A stretch of DNA of 64,000 bases from Cheilinus undulatus (Eukaryota > Chordata > Actinopteri > Labriformes > Labridae). Below the pieces are notes generated by a model. The model saw nothing but the letters and a program-made list of their open reading frames with translations. It made no database searches and had not been told where the DNA came from. Made by a program: the position numbers and the translations under genes. Below are positions 33,955 to 44,424 of the stretch, piece by piece (the stretch's first letter is position 1; each line of letters opens with the position of its first letter). The stretch is taken from assembly GCF_018320785.1 (NCBI RefSeq), contig NC_054886.1:31541732-31605731 (forward strand), in the 5' to 3' direction.

Positions 33955-35120
33955 CATGAGACAAAAAATTTAGTGAGATCAAGATGAAGTGTTAAAAAGA
34001 AGTGACAAAAATGGGGAAAAAGTAGCAAACATGAATTAAAAATGGTTAAAAGGTGGAAAAAATGGGTAAAAAGCAGCAGAAATGGGCATAAAAAGAAAGA
34101 CGGATTAAATCGGCAAAAGTTGAAAAAGATTTTGGCAAAAAATTGAAAAGAAAAAGGAATTTCACCTTGTGGGACTAATAAAAGAATATCTTATCTTGGA
34201 AAGAGTGTTGGAAATGGGTAACGGGGGGTTGGGCAATTACAGGATAAATCTGAGGGGGAAAAAAACTTGTAATAAAAGGGAAAAGGGGCAAAAGTTCCAA
34301 AATTTGACAAAAAGTTGTGAAAATTGTGAAGATGGCAAAAACAACAATGCAAAAATAAGTGACAAAAATCAGCACTGCAGAAAAGTGGTGTTAATGGATA
34401 AAAAGCTCAGCTAAGCTCATTGCTGATTTTTGCAACTAGTGGCACAGATAGGTTAAAGGGACAAAAGGGAAAAAGCAGCAGAAAGTGGCACCATTGAGCA
34501 AAAATGGGTTTAAAGTGATCAAAATGGGTGAAAAGTGGTTAAATAATGGGGGGAAAGGGGCAAACATGGGCAGAAAATGGGCAAAAGCAGCAAAAAAAAA
34601 AAGCAAAAAAAGTGTAAAAAATTGCAAAGATGTCCAAAGTAGGCACAAATTTGCAAAAGTGGTAGAAAATGGCAGACAGGTGCGAAAACAGAAGAAGAAG
34701 AAGAAGTTCCAAAAAAAATCTTAAAAGAGTGGTAGAAATTAGTAAAAAGAAAAAAAAAAGTTGCAAAAATTGGGTAAAACGGCAGAAAACAATGCAAAAA
34801 TGAGCCATAGGAGGCAAAAATCAGTTAAGTGGCCAACGGGGGGGAGGAGCAGAAAAAAAGTGGCATCAATGGGCAAAAATGGGTACAAAGTGGCAAGAAT
34901 GGGTGAAAAGTGGTTAAAAATTTTTGCAGAATGGACAAAAAATTGGTGAAAATTTGCAAAGATTGGCCAAAAAATGGCAAAATTGTGCAAATAATCTAAA
35001 ACTGGCAAAGTAGGCAAAAGTAGTAAAAAGACGTCGCAGCAATTGGCAAAAGTGGTACAAAATGGCAAAAAGGGGCAAAAAGCAGCAAAATGGGATAAAA
35101 ATAGTAGCACAAAGATGTGG
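33955..35120 (+). repeat. Degenerate purine-rich satellite
   Basis: About 1.15 kb of loosely repeated GCAAAAATGGG, AAAAGTGG(C/T)AAAA and AGCAGAAA words with no strict period. It is the reverse-complement type of the tract at 2925-3590. Open frames on both strands are low-complexity artefacts. Confidence 0.8.
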
Positions 35121-35339
35121 CAATAATGGATATGATAATGGAGAAGTGGTGTAACAGTGCCTGACTGCTGTGATGTTTGCTGCCATGCCTAATAATGAGA
35201 GGACATATGTGAACGCTGACTCTGTAGTTCTGTATTAATCAGTCTTATATGTTGTAATGACTGCAGACAGACTGTAGGTGTCTCTGCTGTCATCAGAGGA
35301 CTAACCTTTGACCTTCTGTTTTTGTCCCACAGTGACAAG

Positions 35340-35793
35340 ATGATCTACAGGATGCTGGTGCTCATCAGCCTGACCTGCTGTGTCTGTGGTTAGTTCATCA
35401 TCCAATAAGGTGGAAGAAAATGGACAGAGCCTGCTAATATCACCATGACTGGCATAGAACAAGCACCCACACTGTTTGGCACCCTATCCACATGAGAATG
35501 TGGACCAGTCATATGATGGCGCCAACGTGCTGACAGAGTTCAGCAGCTAAGCTCAAGCAGATTTCTAGATGTTTCTTGCTGTGTTTAATATAATTGTTGG
35601 ATCTGTGCTTGTCTTGGCAGAGAGGGTTCGGCAGGAATCGTCGTCTGAGGCGGTGAGGCCAAGCACTGAGAGTTTGGGATGGAAAGATGTCGCCAGTAAA
35701 CTGGCTCTGATATCAGGAGCTGCTGCTGTGCTGATTGCTCTCGTACTCAACATTCAGAATCTTGCCCTTCATGTGATAAGAAGACGTGACTGA
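35340..35793 (+). CDS. Unrecognised small membrane protein, two coding exons, 73 aa
   Basis: Exon A (35340-35388) encodes MIYRMLVLISLTCCVC after a good acceptor (TTGTCCCACAG at 35332) and ends at donor GTTAGT. Exon B (35621-35793) starts after TCTTGGCAG and joins in phase 1. Together they make 222 nt with a TGA stop. The protein has a hydrophobic, signal-like N-terminus, a short Ser/Glu-rich polar part (ERVRQESSSEAVRPSTES), and one membrane segment (LALISGAAAVLIALVL), ending HVIRRRD. The basic tail suggests a type I protein with a tiny cytosolic end. Exon A may be preceded by an upstream exon, since its frame is open to the acceptor. A polyadenylation signal follows at 36063. I do not recognise the family. 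Confidence 0.6.
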
Positions 35794-36062
35794 ACTCTAT
35801 TCCTCATCAGAGGGATCTGAAACTCAGTCTTCTGTCCTTTTTTAATCTCATTTAAAACATTTTATCTACAGCTGCGCTCTTTTAAATCTCTTCTTGTCTT
35901 TTACTTGTTTCCTTACATTCAATATTCATTTATGTTTTAAATTTACATCACATTTGAATCTATTTCACATCTTTGCTTATTTGTTATTCCCAGTTGTAAT
36001 GCTAGAGCTCACTAAAAACTCGAACCCTAACAAATGTTAAAAAAGTGCGACCCATACATGAC

Positions 36063-36068
36063 AATAAA
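36063..36068 (+). promoter_or_regulatory. Polyadenylation signal of the small membrane protein gene
   Basis: AATAAA lies 270 bp after the stop and is followed within 30 bp by a GT-rich stretch (GTCTCTGTGGTGTGTGGTGT), the classic downstream element. Confidence 0.7.
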
Positions 36069-37027
36069 TACTCACAGATGTACTTGTTTTGTCTCTGTGG
36101 TGTGTGGTGTGGATGACATGAACAAAACTAGCCATTCTAGTGACTTTATATGCTTACGTAAATTTATGTATGCAATTGTTTGTGATATAGTGTGTACATA
36201 ATTCAACCTATGTATGCTAACCAGTGCAATAACACCTGCACACACACGTCTGTGTGTGCAAAATAAGTGCAACAGGGCAACGTGCAATATACAACAGCAC
36301 TTTAAAACTCTAGCACTCATGCACTTTAGAACATAAAGCACTTCAGCACATAAAGCACTTTAGCACATAAAGCACTTTAGCACACAGGCACTTTCACTTA
36401 ACGAGCCAAATCCCCAAGGTTTTCTTCTTTATTTTTTTTTCCTGATCTGTCATGGGTTTATTGTCTGTCTAGGTTGTTTATAATACTTTTCATTCTTATT
36501 TGTCATCTTTTATTCTCTATCTTTTATTGCTGTTGTACCTCTGTTTTATTGATTGTACATTGTTAACATCAACCTGCTCAGGGTCAAAGGATGGAAATTA
36601 GCCACTGGTTACAATCCTACATATTTGCATGCAAGTGTTTAATAATATGTGCTGACCCTGATATTTCAAATAAAATGAATACAAATATAAACGTTAAAAA
36701 GGACATTTTGAACGCTGACTTTCCTGATTCCAGTTTAGCTCAATGGGTTACCCTGCTGACTTTTGACTGGGAGATAGATGGTACAAACCCCAGTCAGGTA
36801 CCAAACATTAGATAGAAGTGCCTGAAACATCAGGAGAGCGACATCCATTTCCTGCAAGGATCCTCTACTACTATTTTTCAGCAATAAACTTCACCGGCAT
36901 GTTTTGGGGACCTCTGAGACCAATATAAACTCGTCTTAAAGGGCGAAATATGTCCCCTTTAATACACTTCTGCTCTCCCACCGGCCAAAGTAGCCGGAGT
37001 TTTCAGGAAAAAAGTGTTGAGTTGACT
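36069..37027. other. Intergenic sequence with repeat fragments
   Basis: Near 36320-36390 a short GCACTTTAGCACATAAA word is repeated about four times. Bases about 36870-36960 are a minus-strand fragment of the MITE-like stretch at 5590 (shared TTTATATTGGTCT, GAGGTCCC and AACATG words). No gene was found. Confidence 0.5.
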
Positions 37028-37245
37028 TGGGAGGCATGGTGGCGCAGGGGTTCGCGCTGTTGCATCACAGCAAGACGGTTGCTGGTTCTCTTCCTGGTCT
37101 GGGCCTTTCTGTGCGGAGTTAGCATGTTCCCCCTGTGCTCACGTGGGTTCTCTCCAGATACTCTGGCCTCCTCCGACCTCCAAAAAAATGCTCATTAGGT
37201 TAAATGGTGACTCTAAATTGGCTGGGTTGGGCTCCAGCCCCCACT
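37028..37245 (+). repeat. tRNA-like SINE-type dispersed repeat
   Basis: Begins GGGAGGCATGGTGGCGCAGG (A-box-like TGGCGCAGGGG) and continues CTGTTGCATCACAGCAAGA, GTGCGGAGTTAGCATGTTCC, GTGGGTTCTCTCCAG and ATTAGGTTAAATGGTGACTC, ending GGGCTCCAGCCCCC. It is the same family as 14395-14705. Confidence 0.8.
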
Positions 37246-37489
37246 AACCTTTATGAAATGGTTGTACGAACTTAAACATTTGAAGTTCAAGTGAGTGGAA
37301 TATTTATATTGGCTGATTAAGGGAATTTTTTTTTAGTTTAGGACAATCTAAAATAATAAGGTTTCTATGAACTTAAAACATTTACTTTTACCTAATTTAA
37401 AAAAAATAAATTGATTCAATTCAAAATGTTTCGTGTGATTGATTGCTTCATTTTTTTAAGTTCAACCAATGTTTTACTTTTTTCAGCTA

Positions 37490-38092
37490 GACTTCTCGGG
37501 TCCTCGGGTCTCAGGGGCAGGTATATCTGTGTGTCGTCTGCATAGCAGTGGAAGGAGACTTTATAATTCTGAATGATTTGGCCAAGGGGAAGCATATAGA
37601 TAGAAAATAAAATAGGGCCTAAAACCGAACCTTGTGGTACACCACAGGTAAGGGTAGAGGTAGAGGAGGAGTGGTTACCTATGGTGACCGCAAAGGTTCG
37701 CTCTAAAAGACAAGAATAAAACCAGCTAAGTGCAGTGTCCCTGATACCCACCCAGTCTCTAAGACGTTCAATTAAAATACTGTGATCAATGGTATCAAAT
37801 GCTGCACTGAGATCTGAAAGAATAAAAATGGCTCCCTCCCCTGTATCTGCTGCTAAAAACAAATCATTGATCACCTTGAGGAGGGCCGTCTCAGTGCTGT
37901 GACCAGACTGGAATTTCTCAAAGAGGTTGCTGTGAGACATAAAAGATAAAAGCTGAGTAGAAACCACCTTTTCTAAAACTTTAGATATAAATGGAAGCTT
38001 TGAAATTGGTCTAAAATGATTAAAATCAGAGGGGTCAAGGTTGGGTTTCTTTAAAAGAGGTTGAACCACAGCATGTTTAAAAACAGAGGGAA
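37490..38092 (-). pseudogene. L2-type non-LTR retrotransposon reverse transcriptase fragment
   Basis: The minus-strand frame reads through typical RT blocks: [31 protein letters not shown] (motif A with catalytic Asp), [13 protein letters not shown] (motif B) and CYADDTQIY (motif C, YADD). It looks like the RT of L2/CR1-clade LINEs. The copy is 5'-truncated at an (ATA)n tract and loses homology after about 37490, so endonuclease and 3' end are missing. Confidence 0.88.
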
Positions 38093-38093
38093 T

Positions 38094-38225
38094 AATAATA
38101 ATAATAATAATAATAATAACTTTATTTGTATAGCACTTTTAAAAACATGGGTTTACAAAGTGCTTTGACAAGTGCAGAAGCAAGCAGAAAAACAAAGCAA
38201 CAAACCCAAAGAAAAGATAAGAAGA
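38094..38225. repeat. (ATA)n-headed dispersed repeat, copy 1
   Basis: An (AAT)n run is followed by ACTTTATTTGTATAGCACTT, AAAACATGGGTTTACAAAGTG and CTTTGACA. The same signature occurs at 44010-44140 and 52078-52180, always with a trinucleotide run on the same side. This suggests a retroposon tail. Confidence 0.75.
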
Positions 38226-38239
38226 CAGAACGTGACATG

Positions 38240-38618
38240 CATTTAACTAAGCAATTAGGTATGAGCCTCCTATTGGACGATTACTGCATTGGTGATTATC
38301 TTTCAGCTGGCAACAAGTTATTAAACCCCAGCTGATGCAATGAGTAACTTCTCTTTCTTAAACAACCACATCCTGTGATCGTGGAAAAGATGTTAGTCTG
38401 TTTAAGAAGGGTCAAATCATTGGCATGTATCAAGCAGAGGAAACATCTAAGGAGATTGCAGGAACTACTAAAATTGGGCTAAGAACTGTCCAAAGCATTA
38501 TTAAAAACTGGAAGGATAGTGGGGAACCATCGTCTTCCAGGAAGAAATGTGGTCGGAAAACAATTCTGAATGATCGTGATGGGCGATCACTTAAATGTTT
38601 GGCCAAATCAAATCAAGG
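38240..38618 (+). pseudogene. Tc1-like transposase N-terminal fragment
   Basis: The plus-strand frame encodes MYQAEETSKEIAGTTKIGLR and then TVQSIIKNWKDSGEPSSSRK plus KCGRKTILNDRDGRSLKCLAKSN. This is the helix-turn-helix DNA-binding region of Tc1-type transposases. It lacks the DDE catalytic domain and stops about 10 bp from the zinc-finger gene's stop codon. It is a truncated relic. Confidence 0.88.
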
Positions 38619-38628
38619 TGGATTCTTA

Positions 38629-39869
38629 TCATGCCAGCTGTTGATTTAGCACTAAATCTGTACAATTTACAACATGATGTAAATGGTTTTTACCTGCATA
38701 AATTTTTATGTGTCTATTTAAATTACCTTTAGTGGTAAAAAATGTCCCACAGATACCACAGGTGTATGGTTTTTCACCTGTATGACTTTGATTATGGAGA
38801 TTCAACCCTGATCTTAGAAAGAATCTTTTTCCACAGGTGCTGCAGGAGTGTGGCCTCTCACCTGTGTGCGTGCCTCTCACATGTTTTTGCAGTGTAATGT
38901 TATGTCTGAAAGCTCTGCCACATGTTCTGCAAGTGAACGGCTTTTCATCTGTGTGAATTCTAACGTGATTGTTCAAATGTGATTTAAGAGAGAATCTTTT
39001 TCCACAGGTGCTGCAGGAGTGTGGCCTCTCACCTGTGTGTACTCTCATGTGGCTTTTCAATCCACTGCTAAGTCGGAAAGATTTTCCACAGGTTCTGCAA
39101 GTGAACGGCTTTTCATCCGTGTGAATTCTAACATGATCTTTTAAACGTGATAAATTAGTGAATCTTTTTCCACAGGTGCTGCAGCAGTGTGGCCTCTCAC
39201 CTGTGTGTATTCTCATGTGGACTTTCAATGCCTGGCTGAAACTGAAACCTTTTCCACACGTTCTACAAGAGTAAGGCTTCTCTCCTGTGTGTGTTCTCAT
39301 GTGCTGTTTCAGTCCCGACAGGTAACTGAATATTTTCCCACAGCTCTGACAGGTATGTGTCTTCTTACCTGTGTGGACACGCTCATGTGTCTCTAATTCT
39401 GACTTGCTCTTAAACATTTCCTCACATGTGTTACATTTGAAAGATTTCTGACCTTTGAGAGGATGACTTTCTGAATACATCTCTGATTGTTTGGTTTTTA
39501 GAGTGCTTTCTTGAAGTTTGTTCTTTGGTGTGAGATCTGATTTTCTCATTGATCCTGAGTCTCTGTGCTCACTTCCATTGAGATCTTGAATCTCAGCAAC
39601 ATGAGTGATGTGAGAAAGGAGCTGCTGTTCATTTTGTCGTTGTGATTTACTTTGGCCACTTTCTTCAAGAGTTGGAGGAAAGATGAGCGTGTTGGTCTCC
39701 TGCTTCTGTTCCAGCTGCTCCCCCTCCTCCTGACTGCAGGGACTGTCCTGTTCCTCTTTCACTGGTGGAGGCTCAGGTTCTTCTTGATCCAAGTTGAAGT
39801 TCCCCTCCTGGTAGCACAGCTGCTGTTCAGCAACCTCCTCCTCCTTGCAGACATTTGGCTTTAGCCCAT
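38629..39869 (-). CDS. Zinc-finger gene exon 2 (linker and C2H2 array)
   Basis: 1241 nt. Starts after CCCCAG with DGLKPNVCKEEVAEQQLCYQ and ends NCTDLVLNQQLA and TGA. It contains all nine finger units. The last finger (CGICGTFFTTKGNLNRHIKIY) is degenerate. Confidence 0.9.
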
Positions 39870-42055
39870 CTGGGGAAAATCAAAAGCATGAAGATACTGC
39901 TGTCATTGGAGAGATGATATCCATTAAAAACCAGTGTAATACACACACGGGCGTACAGAGGCCACACTAAAGACAGAAATTTAAAATCTATATGATGAAG
40001 TCTTATTCAGGTCACAGGTTGTCATAGACTGTCCTGTCATATAAGGATTTGTTTGTGTCTTTTTTTTACATTTCCTGTTTCTCCTTTAGAGATTGTTTTA
40101 ACATGAGTCATACTCAAGTTGCTAAGCACAAAAAATGTGCTTTTCATACAGTAGCTATGAAAACATTAAACATTTATATTGTATTCTATTTTCAGTGTGC
40201 TTGTTTTTCACCTACAACTGATCTAATCATAGATATCAAATATTCATTAATATTGAAAGATTTTAAACCTTGGAATGCCATTTTTTTGCCATGATGCCAG
40301 TAAAGAAAACCTTAAAAATGTAGTCTTGTAGTCACTTATGTAAATGTAGCACTGAGCTGCAGAGAGTCGTTGGCCTTTTCTTGGTAGAGGTTTGCCTCTG
40401 TTGCGGTTCAGATGTGACTTTTGTACACCTAGGCTGGATTAGGGTGTCGTTCACTTCTGAAGGTGGGCCACATCTTTACATCTCATTTGGCCAATGTCTG
40501 AGCTGAAAGAAATTTGCTTTTAGGCCTGTGAGGTCATGTACTGATGATGAACTGCACAGCAGATTCATCTGAACCCCTGCAGTACAGACGTTCATGAAAC
40601 TTTAGTCATCAAGTGCATCAAACATCTTTTTTAGCTTTGGCAGATACATTCAAAAATGAATATATAAATATACAGTTTTTAAATGTCGAGGTTTAGTGGT
40701 TTTGCTTTGGTGAAAAAAAGTAGGGCAGGGGTTCTTACAGGAGTGTGCCGCAGCACACTGGTGTGCCTTGAGGTGAGTCTAGGTGAGATTTTTTTGCTTC
40801 TATAAGTCATATTTACAACTATTCAGCAACACATGATTGATTTTTTCTTTTTTAATTTACATTTTCAGTATTTTGTGAACATTTATTTCCATGTACGACT
40901 GCAAATTCTATTCGCCTAATTTAAAAATCCCTATAACACCTTAAAAGGAACGCCGTCTTTGCAGTTTGTTAAATCAGGTGGGGGGATTGTTAGAACGACA
41001 CACATCAAAGGGCTTGATTGACAGTTTTGTGAGAGAAATTGAAGGGAAATGGATCGTTTCCTTAAGCGTATTAACTCCCAAAGAGCTGTTAATGAGAAAG
41101 ACCCACCAAAAAAAAAGAAAAAAAAAACAGCCAGTAGACAATATCATGATAATTATTTTTCATTTGGCTTATATTAGATATTAGATGACGTCGTACTGAA
41201 CAGATTAAGTCAATATTAGGAAATGATTTTTTTACGCATGTTAGGTTGTTTTGCATGGAAATAAATATGGTGTGCCTTGAAAACTTTGCTGGATGTTAGG
41301 TGTGCCTTGGGAAAAAAAAGTTTGAGAACCACTGATCTAACGTACCAGTCCTCGAAACAGATCTCACAGCAAGAATTTTTGAAATCACGAGATAGCAGTG
41401 AACACAGTGTCAGCCTATGAACAGTACTCTCATCAGAGAACTGAAGACATGATAACCTGTCTGCTAATTATCCAAGAACATTTCTACTGATTCTGTAAAA
41501 AACTGAAGACACAAATTACTCAAAACTGTGAAATTTAGATCTTTTCTCCACAAAAATCCATCCTCACAAAGAAAACTGACATCATGTTTATCGTTTACTT
41601 GGCAATGAGTGCTCTGATGGGATGGATGCAGTTCTCAGCATGTCTGCAGCCTACGGCTCTCACAACAAGGACACAACAGCTCCCAGCCTATTTTTTTGGT
41701 TTCTTTTATCCTTGAAAATCAGTAACAATGCTGTAAATTTTGTTTTTACCATTCTACCTGATAAATAAACTAAAAATATAAATTAAAAGCCAAAAACAGC
41801 ACTTCATCACTATGACAAAATCACTGAGCTCAAACTCAGACCCAGCAGCTCTTGTCATGTATCAGATCATCTTTGTTGCTCACCTATTCTGTGTAAGTAG
41901 ATATGAGGTTTCCAGATGATATCCAGGAGTCTGCGCTGACGAGCAATCTCTTCCTCGTTCTCGATGACGATTCTTTTAAAAACTACAAATATGTCTTCAG
42001 CGGCAGCAGTCAGTCGTTCACTGATGAACTCACACAGACTCTCAGCTGAACACAT
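38629..42055 (-). CDS. C2H2 zinc-finger protein, two exons, 470 aa
   Basis: Exon 1 is 42055-41884 and exon 2 is 39869-38629. They sum to 1413 nt in frame, with donor GTGAGC and acceptor TTTTCCCCAG. Exon 1 encodes MCSAESLCEFISERLTAAAE and RQRRLLDIIWKPHIYLHRI, the N-terminal module common in teleost zinc-finger families. An acidic linker follows (EEPEPPPVKEE). From residue about 201 come eight intact C2H2 fingers with TGEKPY-type linkers (finger 7 has an H-x4-H spacing), then a ninth that ends HIKIYAG and so lacks the last His. The protein is a likely nuclear DNA-binding regulator with unknown target. The start is the third-codon Met of the open frame because MCSAES is the usual family start. 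Confidence 0.85.
39880..41883 (-). other. Intron of the zinc-finger gene
   Basis: Contains the hAT-like element at 40726-41334. The rest is AT-rich without recognised features. Confidence 0.6.
40726..41334. mobile_element. hAT-type non-autonomous element
   Basis: The left end CAGGGGTTCTTACAGGAGTG and the right end AAAAGTTTGAGAACCACTG resemble hAT termini (CAGGGGTTCTCAAACTTTT). GTGTGCC words appear just inside both ends. No convincing 8-bp target duplication was found. It lies in the zinc-finger gene intron. Confidence 0.65.
41884..42055 (-). CDS. Zinc-finger gene exon 1 (N-terminal module)
   Basis: 172 nt encoding 57 codons plus one base, with donor G|GTGAGC. Helical, charged content (FKRIVIENEEEIARQRRLLD) suggests a protein-interaction module rather than a finger. 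Confidence 0.85.
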
Positions 42056-42064
42056 CGTTATCAA

Positions 42065-44009
42065 AAAATGTGAAAAAGAGCCACAAACAAAGGATTGTCG
42101 TCCTCTTTGGATTCCTCTCTGTCCTCTTCTTTGCCTGTGTCTCTTTCTTTGTCTTCTTCATCCAGTTGTCTTTCACTGGTTTATCTAAAGTATGTAAATA
42201 ACTTGCACAGGGATTATTTGCACAGGGATGCTGGAAGTCAAAGTGGGCATTCCAGTTCGTTGTAATAATTAGATCATCTGGATCAGCTTGGTTAAAAGAG
42301 CTGGCTTTTACTGCTACCACAGCTCTTTATTTTGTACCGTTTCTCTATTACAAATCAGCCCAACTGTTACAAGTGTGATGGATATGTGTGCATATCTTTA
42401 ATCTAATTCTGCTCAGTTCTTTAAAACTTACTGTTAGGCTCACACAGTGATTTTTCAACCATAACATGTAAGTCTGCACTATAAGACGTTGTTCTGAAGT
42501 TGTGAGGAAAGTTGGCCTAAATCAAACATGTGCTGCTTTGACTGACACAGTGATCAAATGTCTTTGATATTTTTGATTATATGATAATTATGTGATTTGT
42601 GGTTGATTTTAGTTCCTTTTGTGTATGTGTTTGTTTAGTGTGAGTTTTCCGTGGTATTTGTGGAATCATGTAAGGCAGTTAAATTATGTTTGCCTAGGAT
42701 GGCCCTGTGACTTTCCAGGGAACTTCACGAGTCCCAACTTTTCACTGGAGTTCATGGCAAGCCCCGAACACTGCCAGAAAAAGCCAGAAACAGACGTAGA
42801 GTTGCAGTTTCTGTCCCTGTGCCTGGTAGTATTTAATGTGCAAATGGCATAGCTCTTATCTACACAAATGCAAATCACACAGCTCTTTAGGGGAGTGCCT
42901 GTGTGTGTGTGTCTGTGCCTGTGTGTGTGAAGTGTGGTTTTCAGTTATTTTACTAGGTATGATCATGCAGCAATCCTCAAATGGTGGCCCGCGACCTGCG
43001 GGCCAGGTCCGGTCCAGGTCTCATCTGGCCTGCGAGACATTTGGGAAAAAAGAAGGAAATTTTAAAAATGTATTCATTTTCAATATTTACTTACATTTAA
43101 AATACAAATATTCACTAATTTATCATGATCTTTCCATAATTATAGCAAATAAATGATGTAATATGATGCAATAAATGAGTTAAATGGTACATTGCACCCT
43201 CTTTAGAGGGTTGTAAAAAGACTCACGTCAGAGCGCACAGCAGCGCACCTCAGCTCTGCAAACATGCTGTCCAAAGAGTCTGATACAGACTGCATTATTT
43301 TTAAGACTGAAGGAGAGGGATTTATTTCATCTAATTTTGTTTAAGATGAAGAATTTAACCACCATGCACAGCTGCATGGACTCTCATAGACCTCTGACAT
43401 GTTTTCTGCACATTAGACCTTAATGAATGTCAGAGATTTTTGCCTTGTTAAACAAAACTCTCCCTGTGGGGGATTAAAACAGATGCTCTAAGGATAGCAA
43501 CCGTGCCTTTTCCTGTGTAAATGTCTGTCAGCCACAAACGCAGACACCGTGTCTCGCTTTGGCCAGTGACTAATTGATCAACTGATCAGTTCAATCTCCA
43601 GCCTGATATAATCACTAATTATAAAAATGTGTAATGCAAAAATAATATCAACTTCATTTGTGTACATACTATTTAATTTTACATCAAGAGGACGTACAAT
43701 TATGGTCTTGATCACTTACATCAGTGGGAATTAAAAACGTTAAAAATGCAAAAAAAAATTGCCACCTGATACAAGGACAGCATATTTATGACTGACCTGT
43801 TTAGACTGCTTGCAAATTAATCCTGTCTAAAGTAGCTAATTAAGCCATATTCTGTTTGTGTGTATATATATATATATGTGTGTGTGTGTGCGTGTGTGTA
43901 TCAATGTCTGGCCCTCATCTCTGTCTGTATATTTTACAAGCTGGTCAAAAAAAAAAAAGTTTTTTTCTATTTAGTCTTGTCAAACAATTTTACATGATTC
44001 AAAGACAGT
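42065..44009. other. Intergenic sequence
   Basis: Upstream of the minus-strand zinc-finger gene, so it should hold its promoter, but no clear element is visible. Simple repeats occur near 42899 (TG-rich) and 43861-43900 (TA then TG). A hAT-like end motif (CCTCAAATGGTGGCCCGCG) lies near 42975. Confidence 0.45.
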
Positions 44010-44140
44010 ACATCAGTGATAATAATAATAACAATAATAATAATAAACTTTTTTATAGCACCTTTAAAAACAGAGGTTTACAAAGTGCTTTGACAACAAG
44101 CAGAATCACAGTTAGGAAGTAAAACACAAACGGCAAAACA
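44010..44140. repeat. (ATA)n-headed dispersed repeat, copy 2
   Basis: An ATA-rich run followed by ATAGCACCTTTAAAAACAGA and GGTTTACAAAGTGCTTTGAC, as at 38094 and 52078. Confidence 0.75.
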
Positions 44141-44424
44141 TCACAAGAAAGACGAAACCCATGAAAAACTCAGCCAGCAATGTAACTCCAATATCATAAA
44201 AACCAGCAGAACATTTTAAACATGAAAAGGGTGTCAGTTTAGAAAGACATCATAAAAACCCAGAAAAATAATGAATAAAAATGTAATAGAAACAAACAAA
44301 CTAAGAATGAAAATTGAAATTAAAAAAAATAAAATATGAAAATATTATAAAAAGGAATATTTTACATGAAGAAAATAACCTCATATTTTAGAGGCATAGA
44401 AGAAACATGGCTTATGTGAATAGT

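Noticed and set aside
34436-35186. Several hydrophobic Phe/Leu-rich minus-strand frames that could look like membrane proteins
   Set aside because: They are shadow translations of the degenerate purine-rich satellite.
35340-35793. A fish glycophorin, suggested by the human neighbourhood of GAB1
   Set aside because: Only the small size and single membrane helix agree. The sequence itself shows no similarity I can support.
38425-38649. A standalone 74-aa helix-turn-helix gene
   Set aside because: It is the N-terminal part of a Tc1 transposase cut off before the catalytic domain.
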